A stretch of DNA of 64,000 bases from Bathynomus jamesi (Eukaryota; Arthropoda; Malacostraca; Isopoda; Cirolanidae). Shown piece by piece: positions 10,349 to 20,608 of this stretch. The position numbers and the translations under genes were made by a program. Where the stretch lies: the NCBI GenBank assembly GCA_023014485.1, contig JAJOZX010001568.1, positions 493,501 to 557,500 on the forward strand. Reading direction: 5' to 3'. Below the pieces are notes generated by a model. It was given only the letters and a program-made list of their open reading frames with translations, ran no database searches and was not told the DNA's origin. Within the stretch, counting starts at the first letter, position 1. Each line of letters begins with the position of its first letter.

Positions 10349-10388
10349 GTGTTCCTGAGGATGTCATTAGACGAAAGCGCTTGAGCAC
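10349..10388 (+). ncRNA. Hammerhead-ribozyme-like motif, copy 2
   Basis: Same 40-base fold as the copy at 9860-9899 and in inverted orientation to it. Stem I is 10349-10354 with 10383-10388, core CTGAGGA 10355-10361, stem II flanks 10363-10372, GAA 10373-10375, stem III AGCGCT 10376-10381. Confidence 0.7.
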
Positions 10389-10459
10389 CATTCTGTTTCC
10401 TTTCCTTCGTGGTTTTATTCATCATAAATATTTTTCACGTTTTACTTTCGTGAAGTAAT

Positions 10460-10462
<3 letters not shown>

Positions 10463-10524
<62 letters not shown>

Positions 10525-10525
10525 T
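10463..10525. repeat. (TA)n microsatellite
   Basis: A run of about 60 bases of TA between the Penelope terminus and a SINE, with one interruption. Confidence 0.95.
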
Positions 10526-10800
10526 AGTGTAGTGGTTGGCGTCGCTGACTACGAATCCATCGGACCCAGGATCGAGACCCGGTGACGGCAGGCGGCGCGC
10601 AGCAAACCCAGCTGTTCATCCATTCACACAATAAAGAAAGTGGTTGGTAGATAAATGGGTACCCTGGGTAGCCTAGTGGTTAAGACGCTGGGCTGCTGGT
10701 GGGGCGTGGTTCGGATTCCACGTTAAACTGTAGATCTAAGGTGGAGTGAAAAGCTTAACCTTCGTCAGAACGAACAATTCGGACGGAAGAAAACCAAAGG
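10526..10800 (+). mobile_element. tRNA-derived SINE, copy 1 (second tRNA head deleted)
   Basis: Begins with a tRNA-like head having an A-box-like TAGTGGTTGGCG and a B-box-like stretch (GGATCGAGACCC). After a CACACAATAAAGAAAGTGG spacer, a second A-box-like TAGTGGTTAAGACGCTGG follows, but the matching B box seen in the copy at 20609 is missing here. The tail includes GTGGTTCGGATTCC and ACGTTAAACTGTAGA. The repeats at 20609-20945 and 55323-55596 are the same family. Confidence 0.75.
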
Positions 10801-10812
10801 TTACCAAAGGTA

Positions 10813-12597
10813 TGCCGTATGTCCCACAAAAAAGTACACCCAACTTTAGATTGTACTAACTCCTCCAAAAATTGAGATATTTTGGATCTGTTTCTTTGAT
10901 TTAATATAGCAAATTATTCTTTGTTAACGTTCAAATTTATTCATGTTTAAACGATTTAGTGTTTAAGCATCTGCTTTTAACTGAAGGGTACAGCAAAATG
11001 GGTTGCGCGGAATGATCATTTCTCCCAGCCAGATAGCTCCTCTTGCTTTAACCAATGTGCTACTTTTTACGTCGAAGGATATTGCAAATATTTTTTTTAA
11101 ATAATTCGAACTTTTGTATCTAAGATACGAGTCATACATATAAATGAAGAATCTGAATTACTAAATTTATAAATAACTTTGAAACCCTTATCATGCAGTT
11201 TACACGAAGGCAGCGCGTTCTCATGGTCACAACTTATCTGCAAACTAAAAGCTTAAAACAAGTTCAGAATACCTTCGAACTGCAATTTCCCGATAGAGCT
11301 TCTCCAACTAACCATACAATTTTGAAGAATGTTCGGAAATACAAAGAAGAAGGAACGGTCCTCAATTTGAACAAAGGACGTTCAGGCCATCCGAAGACGG
11401 CAAGAACAGACGAGAACATTCAGCATGTTCGGCATTTATTAGAGAGACATCCAAAAGTGTCCACCAGGCGAAATGGTACAGAACTCTCACGCATGTCATT
11501 TCATCGAATAGTTCGTGAGGATTTGAATTTGTACCCATACAGAATGGAAATTCGACATCAACTCATTGAAGGAGATCTACCTCGCGCGTAAGATTTGCCC
11601 AGTGGTTTCTTGAAAAACCAGAAAGATTCACGGAACAATTAGTGGTTGGAGATGAGGCGGCCTTTTATATGAATGGTCTAGTGAACAGACAAATCTGCCG
11701 TCAGTATGCACCAGAAAATCATCCACCTGACAATCATATCTACGAAAAGAATAACTCTAGACAAAAACTGTCTCTCTGGGTAGGACTGTGCGGTAATGGA
11801 GCGGTAATTGGCCCGGTCTTTTACGATGGTAATCTAAATGGTGAAGCTTACCTAGAAATGATAGACCGAGAAATCCTTCTACAAATACGTATTACGTATG
11901 GAAACCGATTTAATCGTATTTGGTGGGTGCAAGACAGAGCTCCTGCTCACAGGAGAGTTATTGTGAAGGAACGCTTGCAGGAAGTCTTCCACCAAAGAGT
12001 AATTGCTACAGGCCATGACATTGAATGGCCTCCCAGAAGCCCTGACTTGACCCCGTGTGATTACTTTTTATGGGGTCATTTGAAAAATAGAGTATTTGCA
12101 TCACAACCTATCAATTTAGATGATTTGAGGACTCGCATCACAGCTGAAATCAACTTGTTAAAAGACAATCCAGATCTTATCAAAAGAGTGATGGGGAAGA
12201 TGAGAGCTCGACTCCAGATTTGTATCGATAGGAATGGCGGTCATGTTGAAAGAAAACGAAACTAAGCATAACTTTTGCAATAAGGAATAAAGAAAAATCT
12301 GCTTTGTATCTTATTAAAATTATGTTAAAGTATCTATTATTATGTATTTGTCTTTTCATTACATCGATAGCACACACATTATTTTTTCATTGACCAATTT
12401 TGCGCAATCCATTTTGTTGTACCCTTCAGTTAAAAGCAGATACTTAAACACTAAATCGTTTAAACATGAATAAATTTGAACGTTAACAAAGAATAATTTG
12501 CTATATTAAATCAAACAAACAGATCCAAAATATCTCAATTTTTGGAGGAGTTAGTACAATCTAAAGTTGGGTGTACTTTTTTGTGGGACATATGGTA
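10813..12597 (+). mobile_element. DD41D mariner-like transposon with about 200-bp TIRs
   Basis: A 1785-bp element flanked by TA, with long inverted repeats (about 10813-11018 and 12390-12597) sharing GTCCCACAAAAAAGTACACC, TTGAGATATTTTGGATCTG and TTTTAACTGAAGGGTACA. It contains one transposase gene with a single break. The long inverted repeats are unusual for mariner relatives, which mostly have about 30 bp. Confidence 0.88.
11193..12265 (+). pseudogene. DD41D transposase (one frameshift)
   Basis: Cut-and-paste transposase of the Tc1/mariner superfamily. Residues 1-132 (11193-11591) hold the DNA-binding half: an N-terminal helix-turn-helix and KGRSGHPKTA hinge, then a second HTH (VSTRRNGTELSRMSFHRIVRE). 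The frame ends at the stop TAA (11589-11591) after LPRA and resumes about 11640. The catalytic half (11642-12265) has the aspartates in VGDEAAF, WVQDRAPAH and PPRSPDLTPCDYFLWG. The last two are separated by 41 residues, which defines the DD41D (rosa-like) group. Otherwise it looks well preserved, so decay is recent. Confidence 0.88.
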
Positions 12598-13023
12598 TAA
12601 TCTAGCTATTAAAAGGTACGTCCTATGATCTGTCTGACAGAATAAATCATTTTTTTTATTACTGAATAATAGATGGTGTCTCTGCCATTTTGAAATATGA
12701 AATAAACAGAAACAAATAAAAATAAATAATATATAAACACGCATCTCTACTTTCTTTTGGTTGCCATAGTAACTGTTACACAGAGCCGTATTTCCATCAC
12801 TTCATGACTTTCCGTCCGATTTTTCCACAGCACAGACTGGCGGAAATTCGTCATTCTTTAGAACTAATTTCTTTTCTTTTTTTGTCACCTGGTTTCGTTC
12901 ATGTAATGTTTAAATTAAACATTAATTAAACTTACTTCAGAACTAGTTTATGTTCAAATTTACCACATGAAACCTAATTGAGTTCCTTGAAATTTAAGTT
13001 TATACTAGAATTTCTTCAGCTAA
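12598..13023. other. Unassigned intron sequence
   Basis: About 425 AT-rich bases without a recognisable element. Confidence 0.4.
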
Positions 13024-13031
13024 CTAATTTT

Positions 13032-13238
13032 GGATCACCTGAAGATCAGGGCCCCCAGCCTTCTTTAGTTAGCCTTATAAGGCTAACTAGCGAAAATATC
13101 ACGACTTAACCTAACCAATCGTTAGGTCAACTGTACGGCCTTGACGATTGGGTAGGTTAGGTCATGATATTTTCGTTAGTTAGCCTTATAAGGCTAACTA
13201 ACTAACTAAGGCTGGGGTCCCTGATCTTCGGGTGATCC
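13032..13238. mobile_element. Palindromic MITE, copy 3 (8-bp TSD)
   Basis: Ends GGATCACCTGAAG and CTTCGGGTGATCC; 207 bp; near-palindromic. Perfect 8-bp duplication CTAATTTT (13024-13031, 13239-13246). The right arm carries a small AACT expansion (CTAACTAACTAACTAAGG). Confidence 0.9.
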
Positions 13239-13246
13239 CTAATTTT

Positions 13247-13600
13247 ATTACCATATATCAAGTTATGCACAATATAGATAAAGAAATGAATATATTAATT
13301 TCTTTTCCATTTATCAAATTTGAATCCTTGTAACGGAGATTTTTCCCGTAAAGTACAGAGTCCTCTTTTCATTCCGCTACGGGGAGTTTGTAAAACGCTT
13401 TAACATATTGAGTATTGATAGTTTTGTTCTACATTACAATTTTATTGAAGAACCTTTTTCAGGTAAAAATGTTCTATTTCCATTTAAATCTTTATGTTCA
13501 GAAAAAAAATTTAAAATGCCTTTTTTGAAATTAAAGAACTAATATTAATTCTCGATCTAGAGATTATTTATGCGATCATGTTATGAATGCTTGTATGAAT
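13247..13600. other. Unassigned intron sequence
   Basis: About 350 bases with nothing recognised. Confidence 0.4.
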
Positions 13601-13704
13601 CAGTGATGTAGGACTCGAGACCTTTTTTTCTGGTCTCAGTCTCGGGTGCTTAGGTCTCGGTCTCGATCTCGGTCTTGGCCATAGTGGTGTCGACTACATC
13701 ACTG
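13601..13704. mobile_element. Short hAT-like MITE with (GGTCTCG)n arms
   Basis: Bounded by CAGTGATGTAG and its complement CTACATCACTG. The interior is made of repeated GGTCTCGG/TCTCGAGACC motifs. A similar (GGTCTCG) patch lies at 13914-13950. The end sequence matches the hAT element at 58586 (TAGTGATGTAGG). Confidence 0.65.
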
Positions 13705-14079
13705 TGATGTTCCTGAAGTGCAACGAACATTTATCTTGTTTTAAGTAGGCAGTTGCTGAAAAATGTCACAAACTATGAATGTATGAATAAATTATGAGTA
13801 CATTTTGTAAATGTCACTTGTTAACATCTTTAGAATCTTTATTCCTGAATGTGAAATACAGAACTTAGGAATTAGGCATTAGACAGTATTGAATACGTAC
13901 AAAAATTGCATAGGGTCTCGGTTTCGGTCTCGAGACCTTTTTTCTGGTTGTAAATTAGCTTGCTTTGGAGGTCCTATTATTTACTTCCAAAGTATTGTTA
14001 CACAGTATCACGGGATCATGCGCAAAATAGAAAATTTTGAGTTTAGACATGCTATGACTATAAATTTCTTCATTTACAG

Positions 14080-14239
14080 GGCGTCAGATATCTTCATTCA
14101 TCTCCATTGAAAGTTCATGGTCGCTTAACGTCTAGAAATTGCGTGATTGATGCAAGATGGGTCCTTAAAGTAACAGATTATGGTCTGGGAACGGTTTATG
14201 AAGTTCAAAATATTCATCAGCCAATGAGATCTAATAGAG
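14080..14239 (+). CDS. Receptor guanylate cyclase, kinase-homology exon (part 2)
   Basis: A 160-base exon with acceptor CATTTACAG (ends 14079) and donor GTATCT (14240). It starts in phase 0, matching the end of 3280-3456, and ends in phase 1. The peptide begins GVRYLHSSPLKVHGRLTSRN and continues CVIDARWVLKVTDYGLGTVYE. Receptor guanylate cyclases have this C-lobe with HGxLTSRN in place of the HRD catalytic loop of true kinases, and DYG in place of DFG, so it is a pseudokinase regulating the cyclase domain. Reading across the junction (DLVR then GVRYLHSS) follows family spacing exactly. The next exon was not found. Confidence 0.88.
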
Positions 14240-14934
14240 GTATCTTTCTACAGAATTTAAAAATATGAATTACATCCCTATCATTAGCTGTCCTGTAGTT
14301 GCCTGTAATATCCCATCACGTTTCAATCAGTCCCCACCGACTTTTATTTTAGTCTGTTTACTGATCGTCGTTTTTTTTATTTCCTTCCTTCCCTTTCTGT
14401 CCCTTCGTATTTGCGCGTTTTATCTCTTTATTATAACTTGAAAATAATGTAAATAAACTTCAAACCCTTCTTCATTTCAATCTTTAAAGTTAGTAATAAA
14501 ATGGTACAAACTACATCACGACTGTAGACAAAAATTTTGCATCACCCTAGACTATTTTGGAATGAGTTAGGTACAAGTAGGAATTAGCTCTGAACGTCAC
14601 TGATATACTGTAATTAGAATACTGTACGATAACGATAATGTAGTAAAACTTGTCAAAACTTAGTGTGATGCTCATAAACTTCATTTGTTTATTAGATTTC
14701 ATGGATAATTTTTATTTATTTTGGGAAGTTTATTTTTTATGATAAGCATTCTATATTAAAACAATAAAGTGGTTTGGAATTAAATACGTCAACGGAACAT
14801 CATTATATTCAAAAGCAGCAGGTTGCATTTGACTTTAGCAGACAAACTTTATCAGACAAACTTAAAAAGTTCCACGTTGATGGAAAACTTTTAGCCATAG
14901 CTGTACAGATTAAACTGATTTTATATATATAATA

Positions 14935-14972
<38 letters not shown>

Positions 14973-15525
14973 CAAGTTAATCCAAATCAATTCCTCCTTT
15001 AAAATAAGAAGGGAAACTTTTGAACTGAAGGCCTCATCATCAGCTTTTCAAAAAGATTGAAAATAATCGAAAGATTAAAAAGACTGAAAACAAGATTATT
15101 AAATAAAAAACTTGAGTGGCCCACGCGAGACAATTCTGAAATCCGTTGCAGAAAACAAGTTTAGAACTTAAAAGGTCAGAATTGACCTATAAGGCAGAAA
15201 TATCATAGATCAGAGAAGTTTTGAATGCGTAAGCAGTCATACGAATATATGATATATAGAACCTCGAGTACAGTTTCAAATGTTTGAAATTGTACGTAAA
15301 ACAAAATTAATTACAAAATCAGTGAAAAAAAATATTCACTTACATTTAAATTGCAAATGATAAAATTCCAAACTTCGGCGTTCATGGGTATTATAGGAGT
15401 TTTTTAGATTCATATGATAGACATTTTCATTTCTTGGTTTAACTGAAGCACTACCTGGTTAAAAAAAAAGTTGAACTGTGAGCGTGCTGGCACGAATGTC
15501 TTCTATAAATAAAAGGCTTCTTCTA
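14240..15525. other. Intron sequence, unassigned, with (TG)n tract
   Basis: About 1.3 kb following the splice donor at 14240. The only clear feature is a (TG)n microsatellite at 14935-14970. No coding frame is convincing. Confidence 0.5.
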
Positions 15526-16917
15526 CAGTGCCCGCGAAAAGTATCCGATCACTCAAGAAAATACAATATTTTCCCTTGATATTCAGAGACAGATAATTCA
15601 CTTTCTATTTGTTCTAGCGACATCTGGTAACTTTGAGGTTGCTCGCTGATATGAGAGCTATCCAACGCATTCTCAAATTAGTGTTCTGGTAGCCTTCGTT
15701 GCGGGTGGCTGTGTTTCAAAGTTGTCAGATTTCACTGTTTGTGTAAATTTATTGATATTTTATTATTTTTTACAGAAAGTGGTGTAAATAAAATTTATAT
15801 ATAATGTGTGCTAAAAAACAACTTAAGAGTGATTGTCGAGGTGCTATTGTTGCTTTGCATACATGTGGGAAATCACAGAGACAGATAGCTAAGGAATTAA
15901 ACATATCCCAAAGTACCGTTAATTTATGGGTTTCACGGGCTAAGAACAATGCCGGCCTAACCACGCCAGTCCCTAAAAAACGATCTGGCAGACCGAGAAA
16001 AACAAATTCACGAACAGACAAACTTATGAAACGTTTAGTATTGAAAAACCCAACAATAACTGCGAAAGAAATAAAATTTAATATGAATAATTTGTTATCT
16101 GGTGTTTCTGAACGAACTATCCAGGAGCGGCTCCAAAAAGAACTCGGATTACCATCTCGCCATGCTGCTAAGAAACCGTTCATTAATGAAAAAATGCGTA
16201 AAAAACGTGTCGCATTTTGTAAAAAATATATTCATTGGACTGTTGATGACTGGAAGAAGGTTTTATTTAGTGATGAGTCGACATTTTTGACATTCAGAAG
16301 TTGTCCAAAAAAGGTTCGCCGGCCCATTGGCTCAAATAGGATGGACCCTAAATACACCCTAAAGACAATGAAACACCTTCCAAGTGTGATGGTTTGGGGT
16401 TGTTTCGGTTACTATGGGCGTGGAAACCTATATTTTCTTCCGAAGAACACAACTATGAATGGTGCACGGTATTTAGCAATGCTACAGGATAAACTTCCAA
16501 TGGCAATGGCAATCCAAAGGACAAAAACATACATGCATGATGGTGCACCATGTCACAGGCCAAAATAGTGACAAAATGGATTACTGACAATAATTTGATA
16601 TTTTGGATTGGCCTGGTAATAGTCCAGATCTCATCCGATAGAAAATATGTGGCTAATAATAAAAAATAAGGTTGAATGCCACGACACTGGCTCAGTCGAA
16701 AAATAACAAGAAGCCATCAAAAAGGTATGGTGCAAGGAAATATCAGTGGAAGTTTGTCAAAACTTGATTAAATCCATGCCAAAACGTCTAGAACAAGTCA
16801 TCCAAACCAAAGGACAGATGACAAAATACTAATATAAGGTTAGTATACATTTAAACATTGTTTTTTATGTAAAAAATACAAATTTCAAGGGTGATCGGAT
16901 ACTTTTCGCGGGCACTG
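15526..16917 (+). mobile_element. Tc1-like transposon
   Basis: A 1392-bp element with inverted ends CAGTGCCCGCGAAAAGTATC and complement, flanked by TA (15524-15525, 16918-16919). It carries one decayed Tc1 transposase. Short inverted repeats and one gene are the usual Tc1 layout, and the length is close to the family norm of about 1.6 kb. Confidence 0.9.
15804..16830 (+). pseudogene. Tc1 transposase (DD34E), frameshifted
   Basis: The frame 15804-16568 has 254 codons: a paired-like HTH (CGKSQRQIAKELNISQSTVN), the GRPRKT hook, and then a catalytic domain with LFSDESTF (first D) and YMHDGAPCH (second D). It stops just after the second aspartate because of a frameshift near 16562. The remainder, including WPGNSPDL and the glutamate region near 16600-16660 (expected NPIENMW), is readable only across further breaks to about 16830. 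It is inactive. The first ATG at 15804 is a plausible start. Confidence 0.85.
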
Positions 16918-17223
16918 TATGTACAGTAAGCAGAGGGACGAGTATCGCATAATATTAGGCTACACATCCTGGAACTGAGATCCAAACAAAGAAAAGGCCT
17001 AATTACATTTTTTTTCTTATACGTGTTTTCTTCAGGGTTTCAGAATTTATTCGCATTACCACCCTTACATCGTCAGAAGTGTTAATTATAACCTAACCTA
17101 TTCAATATTTGATAGAAGGAAACCAATTTCCAGTTCAGAAGCTCTTTAACACAGTTTGCATTAATCTAAAAAAAAACATGCTCTTCTTATTTTGATGTTC
17201 TGCATGGCTATTGAAATTATGCC
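16918..17223. other. Unassigned sequence
   Basis: About 300 bases between the Tc1 element and a (CT)n tract (17224-17245); no feature recognised. Confidence 0.4.
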
Positions 17224-17260
<37 letters not shown>

Positions 17261-17275
17261 ATATATATATATAAA

Positions 17276-17388
17276 CAGGGTGGTGTATCGGGGCCAAAAA
17301 AAGTAACACGATACGATACTTGATACATTGGCAAAAATGTATCGCGTTACTATACTAGATATATGAATAATATATGTATCGCGATACG

Positions 17389-17439
<51 letters not shown>

Positions 17440-17667
17440 GAAACAACTGAACTACTTTCTATTTTTATTGAATTTTACAAACAGTGACTTCTCAAACAAT
17501 TCATCAGACATTCTGGGGAAAGATCACCGACTGAGTCTGCGATAAAGTATCGCGTTACTGACACTTATTTGTATCGTATCTTTCGATACGATACAAATAA
17601 TAAAAAATGTATCGCGACACTATACAAGAAACAGAAAATGTATCGCGATACTACGCCACCCTCCCTG
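17276..17667. mobile_element. TIR element with (GTATCGCGATAC) arms
   Basis: Left end CAGGGTGGTGTATCGG, right end the complement of CAGGGAGGGTGGCGTAG. Both arms carry repeated GTATCGCGATACGATA motifs, themselves palindromic. A (TA)n tract lies inside at about 17385-17437. No transposase. It is probably hAT-related (inference from the end and the arm design). Confidence 0.7.
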
Positions 17668-17671
17668 TGTG

Positions 17672-17709
<38 letters not shown>

Positions 17710-17934
17710 ACAAATTGTTTGGCGTAGGAATTTCTCGTAATTAACCATTCACAAAAGAACTAATGGTTTTCACTTGGTACGTTGAATTTATAGATTAAAG
17801 TTATTTCATGAAGTACATTTTGTAAGTTATAACCCGGAACTTCCCAAAATATCATTTATCGCGAGTAATTTACGCAAGAAATAAAGTGATGGAAGCGATG
17901 AAACTAAAAACAATTGAAGAGAACTTATAACTTC

Positions 17935-18137
17935 GGATCACCTGAAGATCAGGTCCCTCAGCCTTCTTTAGTTAGCCTTATAAAGCTAACTAACGAAAAT
18001 ATCACGACTTAACCTAACCATTCGTCAAGGGCGTACAGTCGACCTAACGATTGGTTAGGTTAAGTCGTGATATTTTCGTTAGTTAGCCTTATAAGGCTGA
18101 CTAACGAAGGCTTGGGGCCCTGATCTTCGAGTGATCC
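17935..18137. mobile_element. Palindromic MITE, copy 4 (8-bp TSD)
   Basis: A 203-bp near-palindrome with GGATCACCTGAAG ends. Perfect 8-bp duplication ATAACTTC (17927-17934, 18138-18145). Confidence 0.9.
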
Positions 18138-18276
18138 ATAACTTCTACCACTCCGCACTAGTATAATTACATGCTAAAAAAATGTCAGTTAAGTTTTCTC
18201 ATCATTCTGTTTACTTAATAAGGTTTTCCTTACAACATTTCTCATTGATTTTTCATAGAAATAAAATACCATTTTC

Positions 18277-18390
18277 GGATCACTTTAACATATTGCTTCC
18301 CAGGAACCTCTCTTTAACATATTGGTTTCCAGTGTATATCACTTTAACATATTGCTTCCCAGTGTTAATCACTTTAACATATTGCTTCCC
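18277..18390 (+). repeat. Interspersed (CTTTAACATATTGCTTCCCAG) array, block 1
   Basis: Four units of about 30 bp built on CTTTAACATATTGCTTCCCA. A second block of the same unit is at 18712-18829. The frame 18182-18397 (protein repeat TYCFPVLITL) is a reading of it. Confidence 0.8.
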
Positions 18391-18538
18391 AAAATGAGAC
18401 ACTACACAACCAATTACAGTTACATTACAATAGTTTATAATATTTAGAGATTAGCTGGTCGAGAAATGTAAATTTATGGACAACTTAACTTATTATGCTT
18501 TGCCATTTTTTGTGAAGGTAAAATATTTGGATCACCTG

Positions 18539-18679
18539 AAGATCAGGGCCCCCAGCCTTCTTTAGTTAGCCTTATAAGGCTAACTAACGAAAATATCATG
18601 ACCTAACCAATCGTTAAATCAACTGTACGCCCTTGACGATTGGTTAGGTTAGCTAGTGATATTTTCGTTAGTTAGCCTA
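18539..18679. mobile_element. Palindromic MITE, copy 5 (right end lost)
   Basis: Starts with GGATCACCTGAAGATCAGG and follows the family to GTTAGCCTA, where it stops about 60 bases short of the usual right end. No duplication can be checked. It lies between the two blocks of the TTTAACATATTGC repeat. Confidence 0.8.
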
Positions 18680-18711
18680 GATTACCAACCTCTTTCTAAC
18701 CAACCAACCTT

Positions 18712-18829
18712 TCTCTTTTTAACATATTGCTGCCCAGTGTTAATCACTTTAACATATTGTTTCCCAGGAGGGATCATTTTAACCTATTGCTTCCCGAACA
18801 CTTTGGGAAGCATTATGTTAAAGTGATCC
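18712..18829. repeat. Interspersed (CTTTAACATATTGCTTCCCAG) array, block 2
   Basis: Three direct units followed by an inverted unit (GGGAAGCATTATGTTAAAG), so the block ends in a hairpin. Confidence 0.75.
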
Positions 18830-19793
18830 CCATTTTCTATTGCCCCAAAATTCTTAAGGTCAAAGTCAATAGTCTAAAATTTGAGGTAAACTGCAGTTTC
18901 CGTCTCATCAGGCGCTTGTTTCATGATTTAATTGTACCACAAGATTCAAATGTAAGTTCCACAAAACTCTGGATTACGTTAAGCGACATTGGGTCAAATA
19001 GTAGTTGGATGTGAGACCGTCCGCCGCGTCCAGACTATGTAGCGACCCGTGGTTCGGATCCCACGTAAATCTTTAGTAGGTCCCAACCGTGGTATGACCT
19101 TAGATGTCGCGAAGGAAGTTAAACAACCCAATCATTAAACGTTCATCGAAATTGGCAAGAAATTTTAGTTTAGTTCTCTTTATCTCTTTTTTTCGTTCTG
19201 ATTTTACTGACAACAAAACTCACTATTTGAATTCATTCGAATATTTCATTAAATAGAGAAAGGGAAGTAGTTCTAAGTTTACAAGTTCCAGATTTTCTAT
19301 TTTGAAAGACATGATGGCAGCCGGAAAATTTTGGTGGGCATTTTTTCTCATTCGCTCGTAGATGAGCCCCTACTTCCCGTACGACCCTGCTGAACATTAC
19401 TCCTATCCCTTTTTTAATTCAAAGGCTCATTCATGCCGTGATAGTTACTATGACAACCATTTTGAATCCCTAACGTATGTTTTAAACTCGCGTTTAATCA
19501 CGAGTCTGCTTCTTATGTCACACACAGTGTATCTTCTCTCGCGCTATGTAACCAAACAGGAGCGCAATAATAATAACAATAATAATAATACAAAAAATTT
19601 AGTGTTATTTAACCTCCTTCGTATCGGCAAAGGTCATGCGGCGAAGAGGACCTACAGTTTTGCTTGGGACCCGAACCACTTGTCGCTACATCATCTGGAC
19701 ACACATCTGAACAGACCAAACATCACTAAACTTTGCTGATCTAAAGAGAAACATTGTTGCGACGCGACGTGATCACGACGTGCTCCTAACAGG

Positions 19794-19796
<3 letters not shown>
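18830..19796. other. Unassigned sequence with a SINE-tail-like patch
   Basis: Mostly unassigned. Around 19045-19080, GTGGTTCGGATCCCACGTAA resembles the tail module of the SINE family. A short (AAT)-type run lies at 19566-19592. The frame 19362-19739 has no recognisable motif. Confidence 0.45.

Positions 19797-19826
<30 letters not shown>
19797..19826. repeat. (AC)n microsatellite
   Basis: About 15 AC units. Confidence 0.9.
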
Positions 19827-19828
<2 letters not shown>

Positions 19829-19878
19829 TTTGCAAGCTTCTTTATAAATTTTTTAAACCTCATCAAATAAGTTACGCA

Positions 19879-19951
19879 CGCGTGATTCGAACGGCTGACC
19901 CCCCCACTCGCTTGCTTTTGACTCTAATGCATTATCCACTCAGAACTAACG
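19879..19951 (-). other. tRNA-like fragment (probable SINE head)
   Basis: On the minus strand the sequence has a D-arm/A-box-like TCTGAGTGGATAATGCATTA and a B-box-like GTTCGAATC 45 bases further. The acceptor stem does not close, so this is a tRNA-derived repeat head and not a tRNA gene. Confidence 0.45.
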
Positions 19952-20278
19952 TTATTCTTTCGAAGTGACATTTAATGGACAAATTACTTTGGGTTAAATT
20001 AAATTACGTTAGGTGAGGTTAAGTTAGTTTATTAGTGTCTCGATAGAATATCCCGTCGACCAAAGGGGTTCACACACACCCGGCCGCTCAGGAGCAACAT
20101 TCGGGAAGTTTGCGTTAAATATCCTCTTTAGCCCACGCAATGATCGATCGCTTTTTCATAAATGGGTACTGCAGGACCAGAAGGAGGGACAGTAACGAGG
20201 ACCAGAAACTATCTATTATCCGACCATTCTATCTATCTGACCATTCGCGCTAACTCCCGTACTATTATTACCAACATC

Positions 20279-20359
20279 ATAGGGATTCGAGCCCTCGACC
20301 TCAGTGTCTTCATTTCGTTTACAGGGAAACTGTGTTACCCACTCAGCTACGGACCCTGG
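20279..20359 (-). other. tRNA-like fragment (probable SINE head)
   Basis: Minus-strand A-box-like TAGCTGAGTGGGTAACACAG and B-box-like GGCTCGAATCCC. The acceptor ends do not pair and the variable region is too long, so it is SINE-like and not a functional tRNA gene. Confidence 0.45.
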
Positions 20360-20498
20360 CATCGCTTTTTGATGGCGCGCTTTTCTTTCACTTTATTTAC
20401 ATATTTATTTTCAGAAAATATTCTATATGAAACCATAAACTAAATTATTTTTACGTTCAAAGCAAAAACATATCTCTACATTTATTTACGAAGAGTGG

Positions 20499-20499
<1 letters not shown>

Positions 20500-20565
<66 letters not shown>

Positions 20566-20567
20566 CC

Positions 20568-20589
<22 letters not shown>
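20500..20589. repeat. (TA)n then (TG)n microsatellite
   Basis: About 64 bases of TA followed by about 24 bases of TG. Confidence 0.95.
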
Positions 20590-20598
<9 letters not shown>

Positions 20599-20608
20599 GC
20601 CTATATAT

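Larger units (their letters stand above)
9822..10457. mobile_element. Inverted pair of Penelope termini (no coding region)
   Basis: The minus-strand arm (about 9822-10150) and plus-strand arm (about 10145-10457) are inverted copies of the 3' terminal region found next to the Penelope-like element at 51791-54345. Shared landmarks are TTGGTTGTAAACAATCC, GGGCAAAGTGCTAAAATTGG, TTTATTTACTTCAGTG and the hammerhead-like motif. The arms meet tail-inward around 10145 and no RT or endonuclease lies between, so only termini remain. Confidence 0.75.
3457..14079 (+). other. Intron of the receptor guanylate cyclase gene
   Basis: A 10.6-kb phase-0 intron between the two kinase-homology exons, with donor AGG|GTAAGA and acceptor CATTTACAG|GG. 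More than half of it can be assigned to transposable elements, which are listed separately. It holds no host gene that I can recognise. Confidence 0.85.

Noticed and set aside
15770..16183. 137-codon minus frame opposite the Tc1 transposase
   Set aside because: It lies antisense to a clear transposase HTH region and shows no motif of its own.
17135..17545. Frames rich in Ile-Tyr repeats
   Set aside because: They translate (TA)n; the same holds for 27767-27976, 38551-38831 and 55595-55822.
18182..19014. Two frames with repeated CFPVLITLTY
   Set aside because: They are readings of the 30-bp interspersed array and not genes.
19879..20359. Possible tRNA genes on the minus strand
   Set aside because: B-box-like sequences are present but the acceptor stems do not pair and the spacing is wrong; they are better explained as SINE heads.
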